NCBI GenBank assembly: GCA_022770625.1
Contig: JALEHK010000089.1
Coordinates: forward strand, 1-57,479
Source of the DNA: Oscillospiraceae bacterium
GTDB taxonomy: Bacteria; Bacillota; Clostridia; Oscillospirales; Ruminococcaceae
Direction: 5' to 3'
Length of the DNA: 57,479 bases
The translations under genes and the position numbers were made by a program. Under the pieces are notes generated by a model, which ran no database searches, was not told where the DNA came from, and saw nothing but the letters and a program-made list of their open reading frames with translations. This document shows, one piece after another, positions 16,168 to 26,064 of this stretch (position 1 is its first letter; each line of letters opens with the position of its first letter).

Positions 16168-18282
16168 ATGGCACACATTGTCCACACCTTTAAGACTACC
16201 TTTGCCGGTGAAGAGCTGGTTGTTGAGACCGGCCGCACCAGTGAGCTGACCAACGGTTCCTGCTGGGTTAAATACGGCGAAACCATCGTCATGGCAAACG
16301 TTACCGCTGCTGCGAAGCCCCGTGAAGGCATCGACTTCTTCCCCCTCAACATCGACTACGAGGAGAAGATGTATTCGGTCGGTAAAATTCCCGGCTCCTT
16401 CCTCAAGAGAGAGTCCCGTCCCACCGAGCACGCAACGCTGACCGCGCGTATGATCGACCGCCCGCTGCGCCCGATGTTCCCCAAGGATATGCGCAACGAT
16501 GTTTCGATCGTTACGACCGTTCTTTCCTGCGATATTGACCATGCGCCTGAAATTCTCGCATTCCTCGCCGCATCGATTGCAGTCGCGATCTCCGATATTC
16601 CGATCAGCGGAACGGTCGCTGCCGTTTCGGTCGGTCTTGTTGACGGACAGCTGGTTCTCAATCCCCATCGCGCAGCCCGTGAAAAATCGGATCTGAACCT
16701 GACGGTTGCCGGTACCGCTGAAAAGATTGTTATGATTGAGGCCGGTGCAAACGAAGTCCCCAACGATAAAATGCTCGAAGCAATCGCGCTGGGTCACGAA
16801 GAGATCAAGCATATGGTTGCTTTCATCGAAGAGATCCGCGCAGAGATCGGCAAGCCCAAGTTCGAGTTCGTATCCAAGGAAGTTCCGCACGAGCTGCTGG
16901 ACGAGATCCTCAGCGAGTTCGGCGATCAGTTCAAGTTCGCTCTGGATACCGACGATAAGAACGTCCGTGAAGCAAATCTCCTTCCGATCAAGGATATGAT
17001 CCATGCCAAATACGACGAGCAGTATGCCGAGACGGAACCCGGCCTGATCGATGAGGCTATCTATAAAGCACAGAAGGTTATCGTCCGCCGCTGGCTTCTC
17101 GACGAGCAGAAACGTGTTGACGGCAGAGGAATGGACGAGATCCGTCCGCTTCAGGCTGACGTCGGACTCCTTCCCCGTGCGCATGGTTCCGGACTCTTCT
17201 CCCGCGGTCAGACTCAGGTTTTGTCGGTCGCGACCTTAGGCCCGATCAGCGACGCGCAGATGCTCGATTCGATCGGCGAAGAGACTGAGAAGCGCTATAT
17301 GCATCAGTACAACTTCCCGTCCTACTCGGTCGGTGAGACCCGTCCTTCCCGCGGCCCCGGACGCCGTGAGATCGGTCATGGCGCGCTGGCTGAAAAGGCG
17401 CTCGTTCCCGTTCTTCCTTCCGTTGAAGAGTTCCCCTATGCGATCCGTGTCGTTTCCGAAGTCCTTTCTTCCAACGGCTCGACCTCTCAGGGTTCGATCT
17501 GCGGCTCGACCCTCGCGCTGATGGACGCCGGTGTTCCGATCAAGGCTCCGGTTGCCGGTATCTCCTGCGGCCTGATTACCGAAGGTGATCGCTGGATGAC
17601 GATGGTTGATATTCAGGGTCTCGAAGACTTCTACGGCGATATGGACTTTAAGGTTGGCGGTACTAAGAAGGGTATCACCGCGATCCAGGTCGATATTAAG
17701 ATTGACGGTCTGACGCTGGACATCATCAAGGAAGCGTTTGAGAAAACCGAAAAGGCGAGAAATTATATCCTCGACGAGGTTATGCTCAAGGCCATTCCTG
17801 AAGTCCGCGATCATGTTTCCAAATACGCGCCCAAGCAGCGTTCGCTGACCATCCCGGTCGATAAGATCCGTGATGTCATCGGCAGCGGTGGAAAGGTCAT
17901 CCAGAAGATCAGCGGCGAGTGCGAAGTCAAGATCGACATCACCGACGATGGTAAGGTCTTTATCCTCGGACAGGATCAGGACAATGTTGACCGCGCTTCC
18001 TATATCATCGAAACGATCGTTAAGGATCCTGAGGTCGGCGCTATCTACAAGGGCAAAGTTACCCGCCTGATGAATTTCGGCGCTTTTGTTGAGATCGCTC
18101 CCGGCAAAGAGGGACTTGTCCACATTTCCAAGCTCGAGAACTACCGCGTCGAAAAGGTTGAGGACGTTGTCCAGCCCGGCGATGAGGTCTATGTAAAAGT
18201 TACCGAGATCGACGATCAGGGAAGAATCAACCTTTCCCGCAAGGACGCGATGAACGACCTTGCCAAGAAGGGTAGAATCTGA
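16168..18282 (+). CDS. pnp: Polyribonucleotide nucleotidyltransferase (PNPase)
   Basis: 704 aa from ATG 16168 behind AAAGGAGG; the frame is open further upstream but lacks a ribosome site there. PNPase degrades RNA 3' to 5' with phosphate and forms part of the degradosome. Two RNase PH domains are visible, the second with GETRPSRGPGRREIGHGALAEKAL, then a KH domain (DVIGSGGKVIQKI) and a C-terminal S1 domain (YKGKVTRLMNFGAFVEIAPGKEG). Length is normal. The leader 15996-16167 carries a hairpin-prone CTCCGGAGGTTCCGGAG stretch, in the position where other bacteria autoregulate pnp. Confidence 0.96.
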   Translation: MAHIVHTFKTTFAGEELVVETGRTSELTNGSCWVKYGETIVMANVTAAAKPREGIDFFPLNIDYEEKMYSVGKIPGSFLKRESRPTEHATLTARMIDRPLRPMFPKDMRNDVSIVTTVLSCDIDHAPEILAFLAASIAVAISDIPISGTVAAVSVGLVDGQLVLNPHRAAREKSDLNLTVAGTAEKIVMIEAGANEVPNDKMLEAIALGHEEIKHMVAFIEEIRAEIGKPKFEFVSKEVPHELLDEILSEFGDQFKFALDTDDKNVREANLLPIKDMIHAKYDEQYAETEPGLIDEAIYKAQKVIVRRWLLDEQKRVDGRGMDEIRPLQADVGLLPRAHGSGLFSRGQTQVLSVATLGPISDAQMLDSIGEETEKRYMHQYNFPSYSVGETRPSRGPGRREIGHGALAEKALVPVLPSVEEFPYAIRVVSEVLSSNGSTSQGSICGSTLALMDAGVPIKAPVAGISCGLITEGDRWMTMVDIQGLEDFYGDMDFKVGGTKKGITAIQVDIKIDGLTLDIIKEAFEKTEKARNYILDEVMLKAIPEVRDHVSKYAPKQRSLTIPVDKIRDVIGSGGKVIQKISGECEVKIDITDDGKVFILGQDQDNVDRASYIIETIVKDPEVGAIYKGKVTRLMNFGAFVEIAPGKEGLVHISKLENYRVEKVEDVVQPGDEVYVKVTEIDDQGRINLSRKDAMNDLAKKGRI

Positions 18283-18294
18283 TTATAAACAGTA

Positions 18295-18338
18295 AGCGTC
18301 AAGCACGTCTTTCAGAGGGCGCGCTTGACGCTTTTTTT
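18295..18338 (+). terminator. Terminator after pnp
   Basis: A perfect 10-bp stem, AGCGTCAAGC (18295-18304) with GCTTGACGCT (18323-18332), followed by seven T. Confidence 0.92.
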
Positions 18339-18353
18339 CGGAAAGGAGTTTTT

Positions 18354-19010
18354 ATGGCCTACCAGACGCTGCTTTTTGATCTCGACGGAACCATAATCGA
18401 TTCTGCCCCCGGAATCTACCGGTCGGTGCAGTATGCGCTTTCTAAGTTCGGGATCATGGTATCCGATCCGCAGACGCTCCGTCCGTTTATCGGTCCGCCG
18501 TTGATGGATTCGTTTATGCAGTATTATCATATGTCCGAAGAGGACGCGCGGCTTGCCGTGAAATATTACCGGGAGCTTTATGAGCCGGAAGCTAAACTGG
18601 AGTGTACGGTCTATACCGGGATCCCGGAACTGCTGGAGACTCTGCACGCCGCGGGCAGGCGGGTCGTTCTTGCGACCTCCAAGCCGGAAGTTTTTGCCCG
18701 CGCGATTTTAGACCACTTCTCTCTTGACCGGTATTTTGATCGGATCGGAGGGGCACTTTTAGGCGGCGGACGGGATACAAAGGAAGAAGTCCTCCGGTAT
18801 ATCTTATCGGAAGTGTCCGCCGAAAACGCCGTAATGATCGGCGATACCAAGTTCGATATGGCGGGAGCGAAAGCACTTGGACTTCCGGCAATTGGTGTGA
18901 CTTACGGATTTGGGAGCCGGGAGGAATTGATCAGCGGCGGCGCGGCGGCTTTGGCTGAAAGTCCGGAAGAACTTGGAAAGATCCTGATGGAAGGGGAAAG
19001 AGCAGAATGA
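18354..19010 (+). CDS. HAD-superfamily phosphatase (phosphoglycolate phosphatase-like)
   Basis: 218 aa. Motif I FDLDGTIID carries the nucleophilic Asp and the general-acid Asp; the helical cap follows (residues about 15-80), then motif II ATSKPE and motif IV IGDTKFDMAGAKA. This is the Gph / PpaX-like subgroup, which removes phosphate from small phosphorylated metabolites or pyrophosphate. ATG 18354 follows GGAAAGGAG. Its stop overlaps the next HAD gene by four bases (ATGA). Exact substrate is not predictable. Confidence 0.85.
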   Translation: MAYQTLLFDLDGTIIDSAPGIYRSVQYALSKFGIMVSDPQTLRPFIGPPLMDSFMQYYHMSEEDARLAVKYYRELYEPEAKLECTVYTGIPELLETLHAAGRRVVLATSKPEVFARAILDHFSLDRYFDRIGGALLGGGRDTKEEVLRYILSEVSAENAVMIGDTKFDMAGAKALGLPAIGVTYGFGSREELISGGAAALAESPEELGKILMEGERAE

Positions 19011-19660
19011 TTCGAGCGGCGATCTTTGATATGGACGGGCTGATGTTTGACACCGAACGAGTCGGACGGGAAGCGTGGAACCGGGTCGGAGAAGAACTTG
19101 GGCTTGGGAGGATGGATGAAGTCAACGAGCGCTGTCTTGGTTGCAACAAAGAGTACTGCCGAAAGGTATTCGAGGACACGTTCCACGGCCGGCTTTCGCT
19201 TGATCGGATGCTGGAACTTGCGGAGCCGTATCGGAAAGAATACTTTCGGCAGCATGGAATGCCCTGTAAAAAGGGGCTGAAGGAACTGCTGGACTATCTG
19301 AAAACAACCGGGCGGAAGATCGCAATGGCGACCTCGTCCGATCGTGCAGATGCAGAGTACAACCTGACACTCGCCGGTCTCCGGGAATATTTTGATCTGC
19401 TGGTCTGCGGAGATATGGTCAAAAAAAGCAAGCCGGATCCGGATATTTATCGGACGGCGGCGCGGCTTTTGGAGGTGGATCCGAAAGAGTGTGTCGGACT
19501 GGAGGATTCCAGAAACGGAATTTTAAGCGTCCATGCTGCGGGCATGAAAGCGGTACTGGTTCCGGATCTGATTCCGGCAAATGAGGAGATGCGTCAGGCG
19601 GCGGATGTTGTTCTGAACGACCTTTCCGAAGTGCCTGAGTGGATCGAAAGCTTGCATTGA
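19007..19660 (+). CDS. HAD-superfamily hydrolase (beta-phosphoglucomutase-like)
   Basis: 217 aa, start overlapping the previous stop, so translation is coupled. Motif I is FDMDGLMFDTE, the form seen in beta-phosphoglucomutase and sugar-phosphate phosphatases; motif II is ATSSDRA, the lysine lies in KKSKPDPDIY, and motif IV is GLEDSRNGILSVHAAGM. The cap domain spans about residues 15-85. A paralogue-like pair of HAD enzymes in one operon suggests metabolite repair or sugar-phosphate handling (inference). Confidence 0.85.
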   Translation: MIRAAIFDMDGLMFDTERVGREAWNRVGEELGLGRMDEVNERCLGCNKEYCRKVFEDTFHGRLSLDRMLELAEPYRKEYFRQHGMPCKKGLKELLDYLKTTGRKIAMATSSDRADAEYNLTLAGLREYFDLLVCGDMVKKSKPDPDIYRTAARLLEVDPKECVGLEDSRNGILSVHAAGMKAVLVPDLIPANEEMRQAADVVLNDLSEVPEWIESLH

Positions 19661-19666
19661 CAAAAG

Positions 19667-19708
19667 AAAAGCACATTCCGAATCCAAAGGGAAACGGAAT
19701 GTGCTTTT
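19667..19708. terminator. Bidirectional terminator between convergent genes
   Basis: AAAAGCACATTCCG (19667-19680) pairs perfectly with CGGAATGTGCTTTT (19695-19708), flanked by A and T runs, so it can end the HAD pair on the plus strand and the hydrolase gene on the minus strand. Confidence 0.92.
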
Positions 19709-19722
19709 TAGGTTTACAGAAA

Positions 19723-21171
19723 TCAGTGAAGACCTCTGGCCTCGGCCATCTGAACGATCTCGTTTACAATATCCTCTTCGTCTTCGGGAAGAACAAAGCC
19801 CTTCTGCACATCAAGCGCGGTCGATTTGGCGACGAGCGCACGGTAGTTTTCAAGGCTTCCGTAAAGCTCTTTCATCAGCGCGGGAGAGAAGGGGTCGGCG
19901 TGACCGTAGAGCCAGTTGTGGCGCAGAGTTCCGTCCGGCTGCGGCTCATTGCACCAGTTGTAGTAGCGGGCGGTCGGGAAATCGAGCGCCGCCGTTCGGA
20001 TACCGCCTTTGGCGTTGCCGAAGGCGTCTTTTAGGTTTTCATAGTGATAGTCGCCGGTCTCTTCATCGCGGATGCGTTCCATTTCGATCCGGGGCATATG
20101 GGGAGCAGGAACGCCGTCGCGCACCCACGCATACAGGCGCGCCATCGTCATATGGAAGAGATAAGTGTAGGGGTAGTTGTTGACCTCGCCTTCCAGGCCT
20201 CTGTAGGGCTGTCTGCGTTCGGGCGCAAGGTCGGGATCATCCCGATACCAGTCATCCAGATTGTTCTTTTCATCGTGAGAGGAGCCGGGCATCTGGTAGC
20301 TTCGGAAAAGGTCGCCGGGTACGTCAGAGTCATCGCCCCATGCCGCCATTTTATTTTCGCTCTCGGTGTTGAGTGCAATAAAAGGAACGTCTGCACCAAA
20401 AACACTCCAGCCTTCCATGCCGAAGATCCCGCCGCGGGCGTAGTTGGCATACGAGTTGATAGGGGTCAGCTTGGCGCCGCCGCCGGCATTTAAGTATCCG
20501 TCAAAGATCCCTTTCAATTCTTTTGTCTGTGCAAACGAACGGACATAGCGGTTGATGAAACCGGTGCACTGACTCCATCCGGTCATGTACAGATAAACCT
20601 TTGTATTCATATAGGCCGCGATCGGGTTCAGTTCGTCATTTCGGCGCAGAATCTTTCCGCAGTCGGTCATGATATCCCATAAAAGTCCGTTTTCCCACTG
20701 GACGTTGAGCGGGAACATCAGCCCTTTCGGTTCTTTCCGGTCGGGGAGGGGATTGGGCCAGTTGATCTCTCCATACCGCTCCTTGTCAAAGGTGTAGAGC
20801 GAATCGAAAACATCCGGCTTGCTGACGATGCCGATATAGATATCGCCATGGCGGACGAAATACCGCCAGGTGTTGACCCAGATACGGTCGATATCGATGT
20901 GTGCGGTCGGATTCAGAAGCTCGATTACGACATTTCCGGAAAAACGCGCCGGATCGGCCGGACGGCGAACCAGCATCCGATTGACATAGGGAACATTTTC
21001 CACAATAACGACCGGGCGCTCATCCGGATTGGCATCATAGAGGTTGGCTTTTCCGTAGACAAAATATTCGTCCTCAACATAGCCGTTTTCCTTAAAATTA
21101 CACTTTACGTCTGCCCGCGCGAAAGGATGGGAGGTTTCAGTCGTCGGAACAAGACGGATTTTTTCTACCAT
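19723..21171 (-). CDS. Alpha/beta hydrolase-domain protein (Abhydrolase_10-like)
   Basis: 482 aa from ATG 21171, preceded by AGAAAGGCAG; the frame stays open further upstream but crosses the promoter. No signal peptide is seen. The nucleophile elbow is GWSQC with Ser200. The protein is rich in aromatic residues, and the C-terminal third carries GHADPFSP, where a catalytic His may lie. It resembles the large alpha/beta-hydrolase domain family of unknown substrate (Abhydrolase_10). It is monocistronic, with its own promoter at 21208-21236 and a shared terminator. Family assignment is moderate. Confidence 0.7.
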   Translation of the reverse strand: MVEKIRLVPTTETSHPFARADVKCNFKENGYVEDEYFVYGKANLYDANPDERPVVIVENVPYVNRMLVRRPADPARFSGNVVIELLNPTAHIDIDRIWVNTWRYFVRHGDIYIGIVSKPDVFDSLYTFDKERYGEINWPNPLPDRKEPKGLMFPLNVQWENGLLWDIMTDCGKILRRNDELNPIAAYMNTKVYLYMTGWSQCTGFINRYVRSFAQTKELKGIFDGYLNAGGGAKLTPINSYANYARGGIFGMEGWSVFGADVPFIALNTESENKMAAWGDDSDVPGDLFRSYQMPGSSHDEKNNLDDWYRDDPDLAPERRQPYRGLEGEVNNYPYTYLFHMTMARLYAWVRDGVPAPHMPRIEMERIRDEETGDYHYENLKDAFGNAKGGIRTAALDFPTARYYNWCNEPQPDGTLRHNWLYGHADPFSPALMKELYGSLENYRALVAKSTALDVQKGFVLPEDEEDIVNEIVQMAEARGLH

Positions 21172-21207
21172 ATAAAATCGCTGCCTTTCTGATCGGATTC
21201 TATTGCC

Positions 21208-21236
21208 ATTATATCGTTCACCTGAAAAATTGTCAA
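21208..21236 (-). promoter_or_regulatory. Sigma-A-type promoter of the hydrolase gene
   Basis: On the minus strand TTGACA (21236-21231), a 17-nt spacer and consensus TATAAT (21213-21208). Confidence 0.8.
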
Positions 21237-21410
21237 GTATTGCACAAATATACGCGGAATATTTGGATAAATTCACAGTTTCTATGGTTTTGTTCTGAAA
21301 TCTAAGGTTATTAAGTGATCGAAAGATCAGATGCTGTAATCGGAAGTTTGTAACAGAACGGGTAACAGAACATACCAATAAAATTAATATCAAAAAGTTT
21401 CAAAAAATGC

Positions 21411-21439
21411 TTGACAAAAGATTCTCAGCGTGGTATTAT
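21411..21439 (+). promoter_or_regulatory. Strong promoter of the tRNA-Ser pair
   Basis: Consensus TTGACA (21411-21416), a 17-nt spacer and TATTAT (21434-21439), about 58 bases before the first tRNA. Confidence 0.85.
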
Positions 21440-21496
21440 ATATATCGTTCCGGTGAACATCACCGAACCCTTCCGGAGAAACGAAGTGTTTCAGAT

Positions 21497-21585
21497 GGAG
21501 AGATGTCCGAGTGGTTTAAGGAGCCAGTCTTGAAAACTGGTGATCGCGTAAGCGACCGTGGGTTCGAATCCCACTCTCTCCGCCA
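21497..21585 (+). tRNA. tRNA-Ser (anticodon TGA)
   Basis: Acceptor GGAGAGA pairs with TCTCTCC; discriminator G and encoded CCA follow. The anticodon loop CTTGAAA gives TGA, a long class II variable arm is present, and the T loop reads GGTTCGAATCC. It reads UCN serine codons. Confidence 0.96.
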
Positions 21586-21621
21586 CTATCATTTTAATAG
21601 TTCTTGACAGGAACGTACCAT

Positions 21622-21715
21622 GGAGTAGTACTCAAGTTGGTGACGAGGCGCCCCTGCTAAGGGCGTAGGTCGCGTAAAAAACGGCGCGAGAGTTCGAGTC
21701 TCTCCTACTCCGCCA
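21622..21715 (+). tRNA. tRNA-Ser (anticodon GCT)
   Basis: Acceptor GGAGTAG pairs with CTACTCC; discriminator G and CCA are encoded. The anticodon loop CTGCTAA gives GCT for AGC/AGU codons. The long variable arm (around GGTCGCGTAAAAAACGGCGCG) confirms tRNA-Ser. Confidence 0.95.
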
Positions 21716-21721
21716 AGATTG

Positions 21722-21764
21722 ACCCGCTGAAAACCCAGTAATCATGGGCTTCGGCGGGTTTTTC
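21722..21764 (+). terminator. Terminator after the tRNA-Ser pair
   Basis: ACCCGCTGAA (21722-21731) pairs with TTCGGCGGGT (21750-21759, one T-G pair) with an inner CCCA/TGGG stem, followed by five T. Confidence 0.88.
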
Positions 21765-21841
21765 GTTTTTGTGAAGTGGGAAAAACCACAACTTTTGTAA
21801 CAACAATGATAACATAATATGTAAAAGGAGAATCACCGCTC

Positions 21842-22678
21842 ATGCCCATCCTTCCGATTATCGATCCGACGCTTCCCGGACCGGACGTTTATACCAGACT
21901 GACCGAAGCGCAGCTTAGAAACCGCCTTGAACCGGAAAAGGGAATTTTTATCGCTGAAAGTCCCAAGGTCATCCGGATCGCGTTGGATGCGGGATATGAG
22001 CCGGTTTCGCTGATGATGGAGGAAAAGCATCTGACCGGGGACGCTTCGGATATCGTGTCCCGTGTCCTTCAAAAAACGCCGGAACTTCCGATCTATACGG
22101 CTCCCAGAGAGGTGCTTTCCGGGTTAACAGGATATGAGCTGACCCGGGGCGTTCTCTGCGCGATGAAGCGTCCGCGCCCTGCCAGTGTCGAAGAGATCTG
22201 TAAAAATGCCCGCCGGATCGCGGTATTGGAGGATGTGGCTGATTCGACCAATATCGGTGCGATTTCCCGCTCTGCGGCGGCGCTGAATATCGACGCGATC
22301 CTTTTTACCCCCTGCTGCTGCGATCCGCTGAACCGCCGTGCCGTTCGGGTCAGCATGGGAACGATCTTTCAGGTTCCGTGGACAAGGATCGGAACCGAAC
22401 CGGACGATTGGCCGGGAAAGGGAATGGAGCTTCTGCACGCCCTTGGTTTTAAGACAGCCGCCATGGCACTTTCAAATCAGTCGGTTTCGATCGATGATCC
22501 CGGGCTTCTTGCCGAAGAAAAGCTGGCGATCGTTCTGGGGACGGAAGGAACCGGCCTGAAAAACAAGACGATCGCGTCCTGTGACTATACCGTGAAGATT
22601 CCGATGGCGCACGGAGTCGATTCGCTGAACGTAGGGGCAGCAGCGGCAGTCGCTTTCTGGCAGCTTCGCGCACGCTGA
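21842..22678 (+). CDS. TrmH/SpoU-family RNA 2'-O-methyltransferase
   Basis: 278 aa. The C-terminal SPOUT knot is clear: motif 1 DVADSTNIGAISRSAAAL, motif 2 IVLGTEGTGLKN, motif 3 IPMAHGVDSLNVGAAAAVAFW, which bind SAM in a deep trefoil knot. The N-terminal about 100 residues hold a substrate-binding domain of the L30e type (GIFIAESPKVIRIALDAG). Enzymes of this group methylate ribose 2'-OH in tRNA or 23S rRNA; which one cannot be read from sequence. ATG follows AAAAGGAGA. The next gene starts ten bases after the stop. Confidence 0.88.
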   Translation: MPILPIIDPTLPGPDVYTRLTEAQLRNRLEPEKGIFIAESPKVIRIALDAGYEPVSLMMEEKHLTGDASDIVSRVLQKTPELPIYTAPREVLSGLTGYELTRGVLCAMKRPRPASVEEICKNARRIAVLEDVADSTNIGAISRSAAALNIDAILFTPCCCDPLNRRAVRVSMGTIFQVPWTRIGTEPDDWPGKGMELLHALGFKTAAMALSNQSVSIDDPGLLAEEKLAIVLGTEGTGLKNKTIASCDYTVKIPMAHGVDSLNVGAAAAVAFWQLRAR

Positions 22679-22687
22679 GGGTGTTTA

Positions 22688-24043
22688 ATGATGGAAAGAA
22701 AAACGATCAGACGTATTTTTTCGCTTGTACTGGCGGTTTCGATAGCGGCGGCACAGCCCCTTTCCGTCCATTCGGAATTTGATGACACTGGGCGGGTGTT
22801 TCCGGCTTATGCCGATCGGACAGATTCCGCTTCTTCCTCTGAGCAGAAGCCTGAAACCTCTGAACCGGAAGGGAAGTTTGTAACCCGCGGAGGAAAGACA
22901 CGGTACCGTTATTCTTCCGGAGAACGGTCGGGCGAATACGCAAAGGGCTTGACCGAAATCAATGGAAAGCAGTACTTTTTTGATGAGGACGGCGTTCTGG
23001 CTGTCGGACAATGGGTCGAGCTTTCGGGTACGCGGTATTATGCTTCCGAGGACGGGAGTTTTCTTACCGGAAAACAGAACGTCGAGGGTACAGACGTTTA
23101 TTTTGATCAATCGGGCGCTGAACGGGCAGATGGTTGGTTTTGTCAGGAAGACAGTTGGTACTATATCTGCTCCGGGCGGCTGCAAACCGGATGGCTTTCG
23201 TTTAGGGGAAACTGGTACTATCTGGACGCAGATGGGCGGATGCTTGCTTCTGAATGGGTCGAGAACGGCGGGAAATGGTATTACCTGAAAGAGAGCGGAA
23301 AGATGGCTGTTTCCGAATGGGTGCAGTGGAAGGATCACTGGTACCATGTCGGGAAAAGCGGGCAGATGCAGACAGGAACGCTGACCCTTTCCGGAAGAAA
23401 ATGGTATTTTGATGGCTCCGGCCGGCTTACGGTTGATAACGACCATCCGATCGATGTGCCGCTTGTTTTACAGGCTCCCGCGCTTCCGAATGGCTGCGAG
23501 ATCACGGCGCTGACCGAACTGCTGCGCTTTTACGGCTTTGGCGTCAGTCACACTGAGATGGCGAAAACATATCTTCCACGGGCAAAGTTTACCTATTCCG
23601 GCGGGAAAATGTATGGGCCGGATCCGGATGAATATTTTGTCGGCAATCCCGAGGATAAGACCGGATGGTATTGTCTGGAGGGGCCGATTCTGACCGCCGC
23701 CAACCGCTATCTTTCGGAACAGGGAAGCACCCTTCGTGCTAAGAAGATTTCCGGCGCGGATGTCGAGGAACTGCAATATTACTTAAAGCAGGGGATACCA
23801 GTCATGGTTTGGGAAACGCCGTTTCTCAACGAATTTTCCTATTCGTCGGTTCGTTGGACGCTTCCGGACGGAACGCTGTATAAGCCTTATGCCGGAACAC
23901 ATGGACTGGTGCTGACTTCTATTGACGAAGAGCGGGGGATTGCGACCTTTTCCGATCCGGCTAAGGGAAAGAATACCCAGAAGCTGGACTTCTTCCTTCG
24001 TCTTTACCGTGCGATGGGGAGACGGGCGGTCATTATCCAGTAA
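22688..24043 (+). CDS. Secreted cell-wall-binding repeat protein with C39-like cysteine peptidase domain
   Basis: 451 aa. A signal peptide covers residues about 1-28 and a Ser/Glu-rich linker follows. Residues about 85-255 are some eight choline-binding-type repeats (WYYL, GQWVELSGTRYY, SEWVENGGKWYYL), which dock to wall polymers. Residues about 258-451 form a Peptidase_C39_2-like domain: candidate nucleophile Cys270 in LPNGCEITA, His in AGTHGLVLTS and Asp in FSDPAKG. The usual order in related secreted proteins is the same. ATG 22688 or 22691 may be used. Substrate is unknown; it may process peptides or act in wall turnover. Confidence 0.83.
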   Translation: MMERKTIRRIFSLVLAVSIAAAQPLSVHSEFDDTGRVFPAYADRTDSASSSEQKPETSEPEGKFVTRGGKTRYRYSSGERSGEYAKGLTEINGKQYFFDEDGVLAVGQWVELSGTRYYASEDGSFLTGKQNVEGTDVYFDQSGAERADGWFCQEDSWYYICSGRLQTGWLSFRGNWYYLDADGRMLASEWVENGGKWYYLKESGKMAVSEWVQWKDHWYHVGKSGQMQTGTLTLSGRKWYFDGSGRLTVDNDHPIDVPLVLQAPALPNGCEITALTELLRFYGFGVSHTEMAKTYLPRAKFTYSGGKMYGPDPDEYFVGNPEDKTGWYCLEGPILTAANRYLSEQGSTLRAKKISGADVEELQYYLKQGIPVMVWETPFLNEFSYSSVRWTLPDGTLYKPYAGTHGLVLTSIDEERGIATFSDPAKGKNTQKLDFFLRLYRAMGRRAVIIQ

Positions 24044-24046
24044 AAC

Positions 24047-24107
24047 AAAAAAGAGTTTCCGATGGGCGTATAAGTGGGCGTATAAGGCGGCATCGGAAAC
24101 TCTTTTT
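24047..24107. terminator. Strong bidirectional terminator with a repeated loop
   Basis: AAAAAGAGTTTCCGATG (24048-24064) pairs perfectly with CATCGGAAACTCTTTTT (24091-24107). The loop holds two tandem copies of GGGCGTATAAG. Confidence 0.9.
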
Positions 24108-24115
24108 GTTTGCAT

Positions 24116-24169
24116 AAAAAACCTGCCCGGAGAAGCATCAACAGTGAAGTCAAACTTCTCCGGGCAGGT
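24116..24169 (-). terminator. Terminator of the oligopeptide ABC operon
   Basis: A perfect 15-bp stem, ACCTGCCCGGAGAAG (24121-24135) with CTTCTCCGGGCAGGT (24155-24169), followed on the minus strand by six T. Confidence 0.92.
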
Positions 24170-24187
24170 GAGGACAGGACAGTAAAA

Positions 24188-25043
<856 letters not shown>

Positions 25044-25057
<14 letters not shown>

Positions 25058-26051
25058 ATACCTCCCTTAACTGTTCGACCGAACGGTGGCAACGATAGCT
25101 GCGTCCGTCGTCAAAATTCTTCATCATCGGAGCAAGCCCCTTGCACTCTGCGGTCGCGTATTTGCACCGCTCAGCAAACCGGCATCCGGCAGGCGGGCGC
25201 TTGAGGTTGGGGGGCGTGCCGGGGATTGCGGTCAGTTTCTGGTCGCGGGTACCGGCTTCGGGAACGATAATGGAGCCCATCAGACCCTTGGAGTAAGGGT
25301 GGATCGGATCAAAGACCATCTCGCGCGCGGTTCCTTTTTCAACGATCTGGCCGGCGTACATAACCATGATGTCGTCGGTGACGTTGTAAAGAAGCGGAAG
25401 CTCGTGGGTGATAAAGATCATCGAACGGATAAATCCTTTTTCCATCAGTTCGCGCATCATCTTGATAACCATCTTCTGAGAGGTAACGTCCAGTGCCGAC
25501 GAGGGTTCGTCCGCGATCAGTACCTTGGGGGAGAGGATGGTGGAGATGGCGATAACGGTACGCTGTTTCATACCGCCGGAAAGCTCGACCGCGTGTTTCT
25601 GAAGGACTTCGGGCGGAAGCCCCAGTACCTCAAACCGCTGTTTGGCAAGGTCGTAAATATCTTTCTTGCTGGCAGAAGGATCGTGCGCATGAATAACGTC
25701 TTCGATGAAGCGGATGATCTTCTGTGTGGGGTTGAGCGCGTTCATAGCCGCCTGCGGAATATAGGCGATCTCATTTCCAAGGATCTTATGACGAACGTCG
25801 TCCGGCTTCATATCTGAGATCTTGATGCCGTCAACGATGATGTCACCGCTGATATAATGGAGCGGGGAAAAGTAGTAGCCCATCAGAGAAAGCGCCAGCG
25901 TACTTTTGCCGCATCCGGATTCGCCTGCGATACCAAGGCTCTTGCCCTCTTCGATCTTGAGGGAGACGCCGTCAACCGCATATACGTCCTCATGGAAACG
26001 GGTGATGTATTTGGTTTTGAGGTCGTTGACCTCAAGCATGATTTTTCCCAT
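25044..26051 (-). CDS. Oligopeptide ABC transporter ATP-binding protein (OppD/DppD-like)
   Basis: 335 aa. Walker [10 protein letters not shown], signature [14 protein letters not shown], Walker [13 protein letters not shown] and the H-loop FITHELPLL are all intact. The C-terminus carries the oligopeptide-transporter motif ([19 protein letters not shown], further CKG and a final YRCH), whose cysteines bind an iron-sulfur cluster in some DppD homologues. ATG 26051 lies behind AAGGAGGAAGAGG. It pairs with the OppF-like gene to form the ATPase heterodimer. Confidence 0.93.
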
Positions 26052-26064
26052 AACCTCTTCCTCC

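Larger units (their letters stand above)
21172..21496. other. Intergenic region between hydrolase and tRNA-Ser
   Basis: AT-rich spacer of 325 bases holding the two outward promoters (21208-21236 minus, 21411-21439 plus) and a 10-bp direct repeat GTAACAGAAC (21350-21359 and 21362-21371, 12-base period). No open frame or other structure is seen. Confidence 0.6.

Noticed and set aside
21172..21393. Upstream extension of the alpha/beta hydrolase frame to 21393
   Set aside because: It crosses a consensus promoter, and the residues are Asn/Ile/Leu-rich, unlike the coding sequence; ATG 21171 has a suitable ribosome site.
21497..21715. tRNA-Ser pair as an integration site for a mobile element
   Set aside because: No integrase, no repeated tRNA end and no composition change nearby; the next genes are ordinary chromosomal ones.
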